Source: Chrysomallon squamiferum (Eukaryota; Mollusca; Gastropoda; Neomphalida; Peltospiridae). Taken from it: DNA of 64,000 nt. Shown here in pieces: positions 1-11,969 of this stretch. Under the pieces are notes generated by a model. The model was not told the DNA's origin and did not search any database. It saw only the letters and a list, made by a program, of their open reading frames with translations. Position numbers and translations under genes: made by a program. Within the stretch, counting starts at the first letter, position 1, and each line of letters starts with the position of its first letter. The stretch lies in the NCBI GenBank assembly GCA_012295275.1, contig CM022676.1, forward strand, positions 6,244,719-6,308,718, given 5' to 3'.

Positions 1-156
1 CTAGAAAAAAAAGTAAATATCATTCAATTATTATATAAAATTGAAAAAATATATTTTTAAATGTATAAAAATGTGAAATCCAATATTAAAACATATGTCT
101 ATGTCTAATTTATGACTGAATCACATTACAATTAAAAAAAGTGAAATAAACTCTTT

Positions 157-193
<37 letters not shown>

Positions 194-289
194 TTTTTTT
201 ATCAACACTTTTCTGTAGAATAAATCTGTAACAATACACTGAACGGAATAGAATCAAGTTTAAAAAAAAATAAAAAAAAGTAAAATCAC
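1..289. other. AT-rich left flank
   Basis: Low-complexity sequence with a poly-A run of about 30 nt near 160-189 and shorter A-runs. No coding potential is visible. If the minus-strand exon candidate immediately to the right is real, this is the start of its first intron. Confidence 0.5.
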
Positions 290-368
290 CATAAGGGTCT
301 GATTCTGCACTAAGTAATGTTCCAGGCCACAGAACAACTGCCAGAAAAACGAAACAGTGGACTGGCAT
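290..368 (-). CDS. Candidate first coding exon with signal peptide (rest off-window)
   Basis: Not recognised as a known family. On the minus strand an ATG at 368-366 opens MPVHCFVFLAVVLWPG followed by TLLSAESDPYG, which has the shape of a secretory signal peptide: short n-region, hydrophobic core, and a small residue before a plausible cleavage after LSA. A GT donor (gtgatt) follows at 289-284 with one base of phase, so the rest of the gene would lie left of the window. The open frame continues through the donor into low-complexity sequence, which is what reading into an intron looks like. The donor match is only moderate and no upstream promoter evidence is seen, so this remains a candidate. 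Confidence 0.3.
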
Positions 369-1022
369 AATAACATTTACTTTAACCTACTCGTACCTGA
401 TGATGTAACAATAGTATTGAATACCCCTATGAACTACCTTCTGCTTGAGTTAGCTCAGTTATACATGTTTCACATCTTGTTAAATGTGAAGGCAACTGGA
501 AGCAGGTGCCATAAGAATTATTGTGCTCAGCAGTCGATATTATGTCACCGGTTATTTATGTTACGTTATTGATATCCTGCAGAAAGTGAGGAAATATTTA
601 ACATATAAGCTGACTGTGAAATCACAGTCTGTCTTGATTTATATTCAACAAAATGTAATGGGAGAGTAAAACTTGAAATTAAGTCTTTTTTAAAAAACTG
701 TTTGAAATGTGTTTGCATTAAAAGGAAATGTATTTTGAAAAGAGCCGTATTATACAGAAATATGTTTTCATTGGCAGTTTTTTTGGTGTATTTTGTTGTT
801 GTTTTTTTTATTTCATTTCTCAATATAAATCTCTTAAAAATATCAGATACTGAAACAGACCTATATTTTGGGGGAGAGAAGGTTGTTTAAAGAAAATATT
901 GTTTAATGTTATCACTGATAATTATATTTATTAATTTATATATATAAAAAAAAATATACAGTGATTACCATAAATATAAGTACTTTAACATGGAAAATAA
1001 TAATAAATTTGTGATTCTGTTA

Positions 1023-1055
<33 letters not shown>

Positions 1056-1236
1056 TTTTTTTTAAATTCTGGTTTATAATATATCATGAATGGCAAATAG
1101 AAATAGACAGTAGGAGATAATCAAAGTAAATAACAAGTGGGTTTTTGTTGGGGTTTTTCTTCTTTTCTTATTGTTTATTTTATTTTATATCATTTTCTAA
1201 CTTTCTAATCATTTGTTTATGTATGTGTATGAAAGC

Positions 1237-1272
<36 letters not shown>

Positions 1273-1897
1273 CAATGTTATCTCTGATAACTGTAGTTTA
1301 TTAATTTATCCAAAACAAATAATTATATTGAATGATTACCATAACTATATGTACTTTAACCTGGAAAATAATAATAAATTTTCTGACTTTATTTTTTTTT
1401 AATTATGAATGGCAAATAAAAAATACACAATAATAGATAATTAACAGTAAAGAACAAGCCATTTTTTTGTTTGGTTGTTTATGGGGTTTTTTTAAATATT
1501 TTTTCACTGTTTATTTTATTTTATTTTATTTTATTTACTTAATTATTAGTATTTTTTTTAAATAATTAATCTATTTAAATTAAACTTGAAATGATATATG
1601 TAGTTCTGTAAATATCATTATTATTTTTAGGTGACTCACAGACAAGACCACATATTTGAATCTTAGCTACATTAAACATGATGTAAATGCACTTGGTGAT
1701 TTATTTAAATTAATATTAAGTCATGTTTGATATTTATGGAAACTGAAATGGTGATTCACTGAAATGAAAAATTATATTTATAACCAGTTTTGACAACATT
1801 ATTTTCTGAATTTTCTGCAACATCGTTCAACAAATAAATAAATGGAAAAACATCACAAACCAAGAGGGTAAGTGGATCTGAAACCCTTGATCTTTGT

Positions 1898-2057
1898 AAT
1901 AATAATAATTATGATGATGATAAAATAATAATAATAATTGTAATAAAATAATTATAATGATAATAATAATGATGATAATGATAATAATAATATGATAATG
2001 ATGATAATAATGATGATAATAATAATAAAAAAAAATGATGGTGATAATAAAATAATG

Positions 2058-2089
<32 letters not shown>

Positions 2090-2122
2090 AATAATGATGA
2101 TAATGATGATAATAATAATAAA
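1898..2122. repeat. AAT/ATG trinucleotide array
   Basis: Interrupted array of AAT and ATG/GAT triplets, about 220 bp, with no unit-length preference other than 3. It lies in intergenic DNA. Confidence 0.85.
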
Positions 2123-4127
2123 CTATTTCATATATATTATACTCTTTTTACCAAAATACACAAGAATTTGAAAGACGTGTGTCCATTTTGATTGTCTTTT
2201 TCATGTGTACAACTTCTACAAGCAAAGATATGTATGTACTTACACATCATTGGAATAAACCTTCACTTTATATTTACACACGCACACACTCACACATTCT
2301 AAAGAACACTCCCAGTAAAACTTTTGGATCCATACCTTGCACTTGCAAGTTAATAAAACATTAAAAAGAAATCTGAGTATACTAGTATTGATTTCTATAA
2401 TAACAATACAACATTCCTCTGTTACTGCATTTTATAAAAGTCTGTTACCTCTAATACTGTTTTAGTATCCAAAAAAAAAAATAATAATAATAATAATAAT
2501 AACAGTAAAAAAAAATAAAATAAAAAAATAAAATAAAATGTACTATTTGTGTGGATGTGGGTGTATATGCATGTGTGTGTGTGATATATGAAAAATGTTT
2601 GTATGAGAAGAAAGAATAGCAGATTTCCTAACAGAAAACATGTACACTAATACACAAGTTGTTTACGAATGTAAATTTAATCCCAACTGTTGGTGAACAA
2701 ATTTAATCCATAAAATCAGGTACTGTGGACTCAGATTCAGTTTCAGTATAAATCTTACCACGAGTGTATTAAAAACTGAGATGTAAATAGCAGTAGTCAT
2801 GATGTTGACACTTTATGGATGTGGCAATATTCCAACAGAACAATATATTGATTAACTATCACAATAAAGACAGCTTCTGCTTTAATGTTATGGTGATTAA
2901 ATCAGGGTTTCAGTTTTAACTTTTGCTAGTAAAGTAAAAGAATAAAAATGATTACTTCAACATTTAAAAAAAGTAAAAAATAAAAAATCATAAAAATCAT
3001 AAAGGGATTAAAATTAATAAATAAATTCAAATCGGAAATGTAATCCTTGTAATTAATAATTTCTAAATATTCATCTTTACTATTTATATTAATAAATTCA
3101 AAACCAGGATGTAAATTCAAAATAGGAACAGAATTGAAAAAAACAGAATTGAAAAAACAAAAAGAAAGAAGAAAAGGAAAGTAGAAAAAAGTAGAAAAAA
3201 GAAAAAGAAGTGTAGAAGGACAACTATCAACAATAAAATAAATAAATAAATGTGAAATATTTTTGCTGATATATTAACTTACTGTTTTGTAGTTAATGGT
3301 GGTGAAGATTTATGCATCTGGACAACTTGCTTTTAGATTACCAGAATGACACTTCAAATGTTTTTGTTTTAATCCTGACTGTAAATTCTGTAATTCAGGA
3401 ACTGAAATTTAGATCGGCCAATCTCTTCCGGTAGTCGTTCTTTGATGTCCAATAAATTGACCACCATATATTGTTGTAGTTCAGTTTAGATTGTTACACC
3501 ATAATAAATATGACAACATAATTTAAACATTAAAGAAATTATAAATAATTTCATTTTCTAAACAAAAACACTGTTTACTTCGTCCAAACATCATCCAAGA
3601 ATAACAACCAATTATGTTTTTGAGTTACGCTACTAAAGGCTACATACCACGCAGGTTTGGTAGCAGTCAATAATAAGAATTGTGTGAAAATATTGATTTG
3701 CGGTAACGTAGAAAGTTGATTAAATAAAGTGTACCGACCTGGCCAGTATCTATACCAAATATTTTTCGATCGATATAAAATTCACCGTATTTAGCAAATA
3801 CCCCATTTAATATTTAAATCACACAATTTATTTATCTTAATGTCTGATAACACAAGGCTTCGTAAAAATAAAAATAAAATTTTTAAGTTATAACTATTTT
3901 CGAAATAATAATTATATTTAAATATATCTATAAGTGTTATTTACTAACTTTGTCAGCGGTTACTTGTCAAAATATTTATTATCAAACTAATACTTGAAGA
4001 AATAATCAAAGAAACAAGTTGCAAACGTTATATTATAGACAAAAAAATATTTGACAGTTTATTGTTTTCTTCTTTTTAAAAAAAATATTCAACACAATTA
4101 CATATTTAAAATAAAAAGTAATTATTT

Positions 4128-4131
<4 letters not shown>

Positions 4132-4188
<57 letters not shown>
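4132..4188. repeat. AAT microsatellite
   Basis: About 19 uninterrupted AAT triplets, some 140 bp upstream of the HUS1 start codon and so possibly within its promoter or 5'UTR. Confidence 0.9.
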
Positions 4189-4325
4189 GCTATACTAGGC
4201 AAAAATTATTTCTCTTGGCTCTCTCAAGGAAACGGTGGAATTTAAATTAACGTACCAATTTAAGGCGGGGATCTTGATCTGCAATGAATTTACGAAGATT
4301 ATATGATCATTGATCATTGTTAATA

Positions 4326-4377
4326 ATGAAATTTCGCGGAAAGCTAATTGATTTTGAATGCATTCAACACTTTACAC
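4326..4377 (+). CDS. HUS1: HUS1 exon 1
   Basis: Encodes [17 protein letters not shown] plus one base of the next Arg codon. The donor is gtttgt. Confidence 0.88.
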
Positions 4378-5644
4378 GTTTGTATTTCTGTTGTCATTAC
4401 TATTTGATTTATCGCTTAAATGGCCATTGCCATACTTTAACAATTCCCCCTTGGATTGGAATTGACATTTCTGATTTGATCAATTCATGAGTTTTGTTTT
4501 CATCATAAATTTCATGAATTTGTGATTTGCATATTACGCAATTTGGTGTATACAGATTACAAAATAAATGGTATAAATGGTAACTTTAATATTAAGTCAA
4601 AGTGTCTGCCATTGTTATTAATATTTTTTGTCATTTAATTTATCATTTTTAGCTGTAGACACGTTTTAACTTTTATGTTCATTATTTACTTAAATTACTG
4701 AATATCACTTTCTTAACGTAGCCAGTTAGTATAGAAATTACAGTGCTTAATATTTTATTGAGATTTTTAAATAAAAAATTTTGACAGAAATAATTTAGTT
4801 TCTTTCTTACCACTGCTGTTAAATTAATACATAATAGTATTATCATTTATCGTTCTAAAAATAAAAATCAAGCATTGCGAATAAACTAGGCTATATCTGT
4901 GAGAGCAGATGGTTAAAAATATAAATAATAATGTTTAATACATTTAATATTTATATATAATTATGTGAAATATTAATTATAATTTTTAATTTAATTTAAT
5001 TTTTTATTATTATTATTTTTATTTTTTTTCAGGTACTTTGGCTACTGTCTCAAAACTGATAAAGACATGTGTGCTGAGAATTACATCTGACAAATTTTAT
5101 TTCATTTTGTCAGAAAAGGCAGTGAATGGAGGAGTTCAGATATGGTGTGAATTACCACAGGTACAGTTAGGTGGCCATTATTAATAAATTTGCAGTAACA
5201 TCTTGTAATACTGATATTTTTAATCCAGCAAATGTTAGACATATTTTCTAATATAAATTTATGATACTTATAAACATATATACACATATAACATATACAC
5301 ATATACACTCGTAACACATATGAATTAATGTTCATGATTAGTTAGGTGGCCATTATTAATAAATTTGCAGTAACATGTTGTAATACTGATTTTTTTAACC
5401 CAGCAAATGTTAGACATATTTTCTAATATAAATTTATGATATATATATATATATATATACACACACATAATATATATACGCATATTCACTCCTATACATA
5501 TGTGTTAATGTTCATGATTAGTTAGGTGTATATGGAAAAGAATGGATTAGGTGAGATATGGGAAATTTATTATAAATGCATTTCAGCAATAATTTTAATA
5601 AAAATGACTGTTCTTTAGTATTAATGTATTGCATAAAATAATCA

Positions 5645-5676
<32 letters not shown>

Positions 5677-8674
5677 GACAGAGAAAATAAATAAAAAATT
5701 ATAATTATTATATTTTTTCTATCATTTTCAGAGTCATTTTTTTGATGAATATGCAATGGAAGGTGTTTCACCAGAGTCCAATGAAATATTTTTAGAATTT
5801 ATCCCAGAAAATCTGCTAAGAGCATTGAAAACTGCACAGAATGCGAAGTGGGTGAAAATCAAACTGACCAAGAAACACTGTCCCTGTTTAACCGTTGAAG
5901 TTGATTTGGTAATTATTTGAAAAAATCAGCACACACAGAGACACACATACACTAACATACACAGACACAGAGAGAGAGATACCAAAACCATTTACACTGC
6001 TTTCAGAAAAAAGCATGCACACAGAAAGAGTGCAGAAATTTAATATGATCAAATTCCAAAGGATATTCAGTCTACTTGTTAAAAATCTATTTCACTTAAA
6101 ACAACATCATTGAACATGCTTTGCTTAAATAAAGGGAAGAAAGAAAAAAAAAACCAAAAAAAACCCCTCTTCTATTGATTTATATTTTAAATTATAGGAT
6201 CATTTCAGGATCATTCAATCAGTTTTATTCGTGTCAAAGAGGAATTCAGCCAAACAGTGCATCTTTTTTTTTTTTTTTCTCACGATTGTTTAGCAAATGG
6301 CTACTTTGTGACTCATTCTGTTTTTTTGTAGCCGACGATAGGATCATATCAGAGGTGTGTGTCACATGACATCCCTGTCAACGTTGTGCCACGAAGACAC
6401 TGGTGCGACTTTGAAGAACCAGAGATGCCTAATTTTGATGTATGATTTTAATTTAATAATAATTTAGTTTTTATATTAAAGGAGTTTTCGAAACAAGCTT
6501 TTAAGTGTGGCAGTAATGTTTATGAAAATGTTGTGGGCATTTTTGTTTTTTGTGTTTTTTTACAAATGTAGTTTCTGGGATATTTTCAGTTGTTATAGCA
6601 GTTATTTATTAACATCATCATCATCATTATTATCATTAAAACAAATTTATTCATCTTTATATTTATTATTATCATTATTGTTAGTATTAGTATTGTTTAG
6701 CCATCAATATACTTTTTATTTTTGATCATGTTTTATTATTTGATAATGCTATATGCCTAGATGTTTTATTTAGACATTTTATTTCATTTTTATCTTATTC
6801 TTTATTTTCAACTGGAATCACTGGCATCATTATAATATTATCATCATCATCATCATTATTGTTATCATTTTTTTTTATTATTATTATCATCATTTTGTTT
6901 TTCATTATTATTATTTTATTTTTTTCTTTCCAAACATCCTGCATATAATTTTTAAGATTTTTAAAAATTTAATTAGGTTTGATTTCAGTACAACAACAAG
7001 TGCTAACATTTGTACTGTGTTTTTCAGGTCAGTATTGCAATGCCTCAGCTCAAACTGCTGAAAAATGTCATAGATAAGATGAAAAATCTTAGCAATTTTA
7101 TGGTTTGTACAACTTAAATATTTATTATTTGCATTATGTCTTATATATATATATATACATACATTAATGTTTCGAAGCCTTGTACATAAATATGCACTAA
7201 CAATACCTGTTCCTCTCTGTTTAGATTTAAAATTTTAATAATGTTTATTTTTATGTAGTTTTCTAGAAATTATCTGCTTTCAGGCAGAGAACTGTTGTTA
7301 TGAAAGTTTATTGTAGTTAAAAAAATAATTTTTGCTAAAAAATTATTTTCAAGCGATAATTTGAAAAGACAGTTTTGACAATGATTAATTAATAAATAAA
7401 AGTTTATAAAACAAAATGCTAGTTGAATATGATATGAATGTGGTTATAATGAAAATATTTCCATGACATTTAAATCATTCATCCCCAGATTTCATAATTT
7501 GAAATTAAAAAAAAGTAATATATATATCAAAGTTTAAAAGAAAAGAATTTTGAAAATCTTATATTGATCTCTTCTATAACTTCCTTAATGTCTATAAATA
7601 TGTAAAATAAAACAAAAAATAAAAATGGTGTCTGCTTCAGATTCTGTCAGCCAATCAGAGTGGAGACATGAAATTAATGGTGGAAACAGACATGGTGTCA
7701 GTTAGCACACATTTTCAAGATCTTCTTAACCCAACATGGCGTAAGTTAAATTTCTCATAGTTCAGTGGGTTTTTTTTAAATTATTATTTTATAACTAACA
7801 TTTTCATTCACACGTTTTCTTATTTCAGGGTTCATTCTTTTTATTTTTGAAGTATTTCTAAAAAAAATTCTCCTAGGCCATCTTTTCCTTTCCAGCCTTG
7901 TAAGATTGTAAATAATTTTTATTTACTGTGCATTTTGAGTGAAAGATAATAGAAACTTGAGGTTAATTATTTTTATTGCTTCTAAAATGCTTATTGTGTT
8001 ATCATCACTTCTTGAAGCATTGATATAGAGTTTAGAAGTTTTATCTATTACTGTTTTTGAGAACATATATATAAAAAACAACAACATTTGAATTATTTAT
8101 TTTGTAACAAAAAACTCATATTTTATGTATTAATTATTTGTTAATGTGATTAAGAATGAGAATATCAAACATTTATAAAAACAGCCAAGATAATGTATCC
8201 ATTTTTCAACATCAGAAAAAAATGTAAGTTGAGTGTTTTCAAAGTTTCTTAAATAAAATCACCTTATTTGTCTGTCATGGTTATTCATGCTGACATTTTT
8301 ATCACCTTCAGTTTGTTTTCCTGTAAGATTATGCTTATTATAATATGTCCATTGGTAATTCTTGCTGACGTTTTATCATTTTCAATTTGTTTTCCTGTAA
8401 GATTATGCTAGCCACACAAACAACTAAGGATCTTAAAATTAATTTTTTTTAATCTATGAGGATTAGCTTAAGCTCCAGGCCTTCAGTGTGTGAAAAGAAA
8501 CCATTACCCACTACATCATTGCTTGTCTTTTGTCTTGTAAAAGAATATATAAATATTTGCTCCTTCCCATAGACAGGATGAAATGACTAAATGTTAATCA
8601 ACTAGATGTTAGAATTATTTTATTTTATTTTATTTTTTGTTTATTTTATTTTATTATATTTTATTTTTTTTTAT

Positions 8675-8710
<36 letters not shown>

Positions 8711-9426
8711 CTTTTTTATTTCATTTTATTTTCTTTTTTTTTGTTTTGTTTTGTTTTTGAGGTTTGTGTAAGAGAAAACCCACTTTATCTATTTTTGCAT
8801 TTGATATTTTTATTTGATATTTTTAATTTTTTGAAATTACTTTTCACTTTTGCAGGACGTGAGGATGGAGGGTCGCAAGCAATGGGGGACAGAGATGATC
8901 ACGAGTTCGCTCATGCACGAATTGACCTCAGAAGGTTTTCTCAGTTTCTGGCAGGTCAACAAGTGAACCCAACACGAGTTATATGTAGTATGTACATCAG
9001 TCTTTATGTTTTTAAATTTCATCGTTTGTTATTGTGAACATTATTTTATATTAATTCACAACAGTTAGGTTCATGATAATGTAGTCTCTCTTCCCTGATA
9101 TTTAAAACAATTTTTTTTTAATTATTTTTTATTATTTGCTTTGCTTAATTGTAATTTAATTCACAATTGTTTAATCCGATACTATTTACTAAATTAAAAG
9201 ATAGCACAAGTTACTAAATTAGCTGTTTTATCATTTTTATTAAAACAATGGTTAATTTAACTATAATGTTTATTTTTATCAACTTTGTATCATTTATTTT
9301 GTTAGTTAATTATCTGTTATATATTCATGGACTTAAATGTTATTTATATTGTCATTTTTGTTCCATTGTTAATTAATTCTCAGTTATATATTTATAGCTA
9401 TTAATTTTATTTTATATATATATATA

Positions 9427-9471
<45 letters not shown>

Positions 9472-9984
9472 GTCTGTTTTGTTCAGTTGTAAATTAATTC
9501 AGAAATCAATTAACAAAACATCAGTTAATAAATAAAATGAGAAAAATTTTTTTTTTTTTAATTCTAATTTTAAATTTATCATTTAAAAAGTAATTGTGTA
9601 TTTAATTTTATGAAAATAATTTTAAAAAGCCCCAAATAAAACAGCATTCTTCAACTAAACTGAGAAAAGATAGCTTTTTTTTTTGTTTTGTTTTTTATTT
9701 AATTTCTAATTTTAAATTTATAAAATAACATTGTTTTTATTTAATGAGAACATTTTGGTCCAGTTATTTTTTTTTTTAAATTCTTAATTTTAATTCACGA
9801 CCTATAAAGGCAATTATGTGTTTAATTTTACGAAAATAATTTTACCAAAAAAAAAAAATCAAAAACGTCAGTTAACAAACTGAACTGTTATTTTTCAGAT
9901 ATTGTAAGCAACAAGACTGTCCACTTCTACGTCATGCACGATGATGTTTCTTTACAGTATTTCATGCCAGTGGTGTCTTCCTGA
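4326..9984 (+). CDS. HUS1: HUS1 checkpoint clamp component (8 coding exons, complete)
   Basis: HUS1 is a PCNA-like subunit of the nuclear RAD9-RAD1-HUS1 (9-1-1) clamp, which is loaded at damaged DNA and supports ATR-CHK1 signalling. Coding exons: 4326-4377, 5033-5160, 5732-5908, 6332-6439, 7028-7102, 7641-7740, 8856-8987, 9899-9984. They sum to 858 nt, giving 285 residues and a stop, close to the usual ~280. All junctions are GT/AG and reading frame is kept throughout. Recognisable family segments are the N-terminal [18 protein letters not shown], the following [20 protein letters not shown], and [16 protein letters not shown] in the middle. The ATG was chosen because MKFR is the conserved HUS1 start. 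The exon-1 donor (gtttgt) is weak but keeps phase. Introns carry microsatellites. Family assignment rests on remembered family sequence, not a search. Confidence 0.93.
5033..5160 (+). CDS. HUS1: HUS1 exon 2
   Basis: The acceptor is tttttttcag and the donor gtacag. It completes the Arg codon, continues [20 protein letters not shown] and ends VQIWCELPQ in phase 0. Confidence 0.95.
5166..5520. repeat. 175-bp tandem duplication in HUS1 intron 2
   Basis: The block starting gttaggtggccattatt at 5166 recurs at 5341, and the gttaggtg start appears a third time at 5520. The copies are mostly identical except in the internal AT/AC tract. The first copy begins 5 nt after the exon-2 donor boundary. Confidence 0.85.
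5732..5908 (+). CDS. HUS1: HUS1 exon 3
   Basis: 59 codons in phase 0, beginning [20 protein letters not shown] and ending TVEVDL. The acceptor is attttcag and the donor gtaatt. Confidence 0.95.
6332..6439 (+). CDS. HUS1: HUS1 exon 4
   Basis: 36 codons beginning [20 protein letters not shown] and ending PEMPNFD. The acceptor is ttttttgtag and the donor gtatga. Confidence 0.95.
7028..7102 (+). CDS. HUS1: HUS1 exon 5
   Basis: 25 codons, [18 protein letters not shown] then KNLSNFM. The acceptor is gtttttcag and the donor gtttgt. Confidence 0.95.
7641..7740 (+). CDS. HUS1: HUS1 exon 6
   Basis: Begins [18 protein letters not shown] and ends with the first base of an Arg codon. The acceptor is tgcttcag and the donor gtaagt. 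Confidence 0.95.
8856..8987 (+). CDS. HUS1: HUS1 exon 7
   Basis: Encodes [20 protein letters not shown] and then [15 protein letters not shown]. The acceptor is cttttgcag and the donor gtatgt. A poly-T/TTTTA low-complexity tract of about 140 bp precedes it in the intron. Confidence 0.95.
9899..9984 (+). CDS. HUS1: HUS1 exon 8 (terminal)
   Basis: Encodes [20 protein letters not shown] and YFMPVVSS, with stop TGA at 9982-9984. The acceptor is tttttcag. Confidence 0.95.
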
Positions 9985-10185
9985 TGCTGTTTTATTGGAA
10001 ATACTGTTATGTTGAAAGACTGGAATCCTGTATTAATATTTATTACTGCACTGACAGTAATCCATATCCTGCTGTCTTGTATACAGTTTATATAGAACTT
10101 GAGTTTAATGATAGACTGGTTTTACAAGAGTCTTCCATGGTTACAGTTTTAGACATGAAGTAATTTGGAACATTAAATTAACTTA

Positions 10186-10223
<38 letters not shown>

Positions 10224-10309
10224 TATCAAACTTTGTTATTAACTCAATTCATGGAGCAAAATATTCTCACACCAAGGATCCTGGTTCAAATCCTCTCGCC
10301 AGAAAGTTG

Positions 10310-10500
10310 AATAAATATTAATGGATGTATAACAAAATATTCAGTGATTGTGTGGACCGTGGATTATAGATTTGCAGAAGAAAAGAATAAAAATGACCTC
10401 TCCCTTCCAAAAGAAATGGAAAAAGGAATCCTGTTTAATGAAGATTTATGTGCATTAAAAAATGTAAATAGAACATAAAAATATATTGTTTGGCAATAAA
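10310..10500 (+). terminator. HUS1: HUS1 candidate polyadenylation signals
   Basis: AATAAA occurs at 10310-10315 and at 10495-10500, both downstream of the stop and before the Tigger-like remnant. Either could end the transcript; in AT-rich DNA such hexamers also occur by chance. Confidence 0.4.
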
Positions 10501-10534
10501 CAAGTATATATATATATATATATATATATAAATA

Positions 10535-11202
10535 CAGTGGTACCTTGACATGAGTTCAATTCGTTCTGTGACTAGCTCGTATCTCAATTTGCTCATATAT
10601 CAAATTAATTTTCCCAACTGAAATTAATCGAAATACTGTTAATCCATTCCAGCCCATAAAAACCACCTTTTTTTTTTTTTTTTTTTTTTTTGTAAAGTGT
10701 TTTTAAATAAGAAATGACAAATACTGTATAAAAACAAAATAAAAGAGTATGTAAAGAAATAAACTGGTTTTGTAAATTTGATTTATCTTGAAGATCAGAC
10801 AAATTATTTTAACGCCTTTGGCTTGAGTTACAGCAGTTATCGACACATATCGTGGAAGTACTACGCTCGTACTGCCTAGCCAAGTCTGCAACATGTTTTT
10901 CTATGAATTCAAGCTTTAATTCAATGGACATCATCCGCTTCTTCTTCTCAGCACTGTCCTTCGCACTCGCTTTTTTGGGATCCATGGCCAGAAAAAAAGA
11001 AATTTGGCAATATACTGCAAATACTGTACAAAACGCGAGCACGACACAACAGAGCTGCTTCCGCGGATAGGGAACCAAGTGAAGTAAACGAGTGAGGTGC
11101 GGAATGCTGGGCGGATGTTACGACGTTCGTTGCGCCAACTTGCGGCGGCCTATCTGAAGCTCGCTCGTAACTCGGATTTTGGCTCGCAGCTCAAAATAAC
11201 TG
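10535..11202 (-). mobile_element. Tigger/pogo-like DNA transposon remnant (copy 1)
   Basis: The left end is TA followed by CAGTGGTACCTTGAC. The interior matches copy 2 at 16895-17634 in the opposite orientation. On the minus strand an ATG at 10985 opens MDPKKASAKDSAEKKKRMMS, then IELKLEFIEKHVADLARQYE and RSTSTIC. This matches the N-terminal helix-turn-helix start of Tigger/jerky-type (pogo-group Tc1-mariner) transposases. The frame ends shortly after, so only about 55 residues of a ~500-residue protein remain. The element is non-autonomous. The right end is less clear; it is set at a CAGTTA-like sequence by comparison with copy 2. Confidence 0.75.
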
Positions 11203-11938
11203 AAAATTTCGTTTTGTCTAAAATATTGTCTAAGAGAATAAATAAACATGTGGCACATCGCGGATATATGATTTTATTTTTTTATTTTAAATTTGTCTTT
11301 TCATTCGGATTCAAACATTATACAAGAAGAAAAAAACACGAGATGTTACTGATGACTCTAGTGTTTACTCACAAATCTAGGCCAACTCAAAACCACGTAA
11401 AACAACCAAAAAAGATCATGTATTATTAACCCTAAGTCCATGTACAGGTACCGGACCAGTTATCCGGCGTCCGGAAAAAACCGGAAAGACCAGAAAACCG
11501 GAAGTTTTTTCCCGACGCTATTTTCATAGATCGCGCGCATGGGTGTTGTCCTCACCAGACCGGAGCTACTCTTTTAAGCCGCGTGGCGTTCGTTCACTCG
11601 CCGCATTGTGTACGTGTCGAGTCGCCACAGTTGTGAATCGTCAATTTTCTTTATGTTTTTCATTTTAAAATGTTTATTCCTAATTATGTACGTGTGTGTG
11701 TGTGTGTGTGTGTACTTATTTATTATTAAAACATCGACTCTAAAAGTAACTTCACAGATGTCATCAGTAACATCAAAAACAGGATGCCGATTTGAAAAAG
11801 TGTCAGTTATATTATTATAGAGATCGTAAAAATCGTTTTCGTTCATTTGTCCCACTTAACATATGACCTTGACTAAAATTCTATATGTATGTGATGTTCG
11901 GTTTTCCAAAACCCGTGTCACAGCTTCTGACTTCATCT

Positions 11939-11969
<31 letters not shown>

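Larger units (their letters stand above)
369..4325. other. Repeat-rich intergenic region upstream of HUS1
   Basis: No credible exon was found. It holds an AT/AC tract near 1023-1055, a GT microsatellite at about 1240-1271, a mixed AAT/ATG array at about 1898-2122, and an AAT array at about 4132-4188. Two blocks are of higher complexity: 2640-2930 and 3300-4060. The segment 4190-4325 directly upstream of the HUS1 ATG should contain its promoter and 5'UTR, but no TATA box or other defined motif can be assigned. Confidence 0.5.

Noticed and set aside
8606-9037. 143-codon plus-strand frame as a single exon
   Set aside because: Only 8856-8987 is HUS1 exon 7; the rest is poly-T/TTTTA intron read through.
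10281-10305. tRNA-derived SINE (ggttcaaatcc B-box-like word)
   Set aside because: No matching A box at the right distance upstream and no repeat partner elsewhere in the window.
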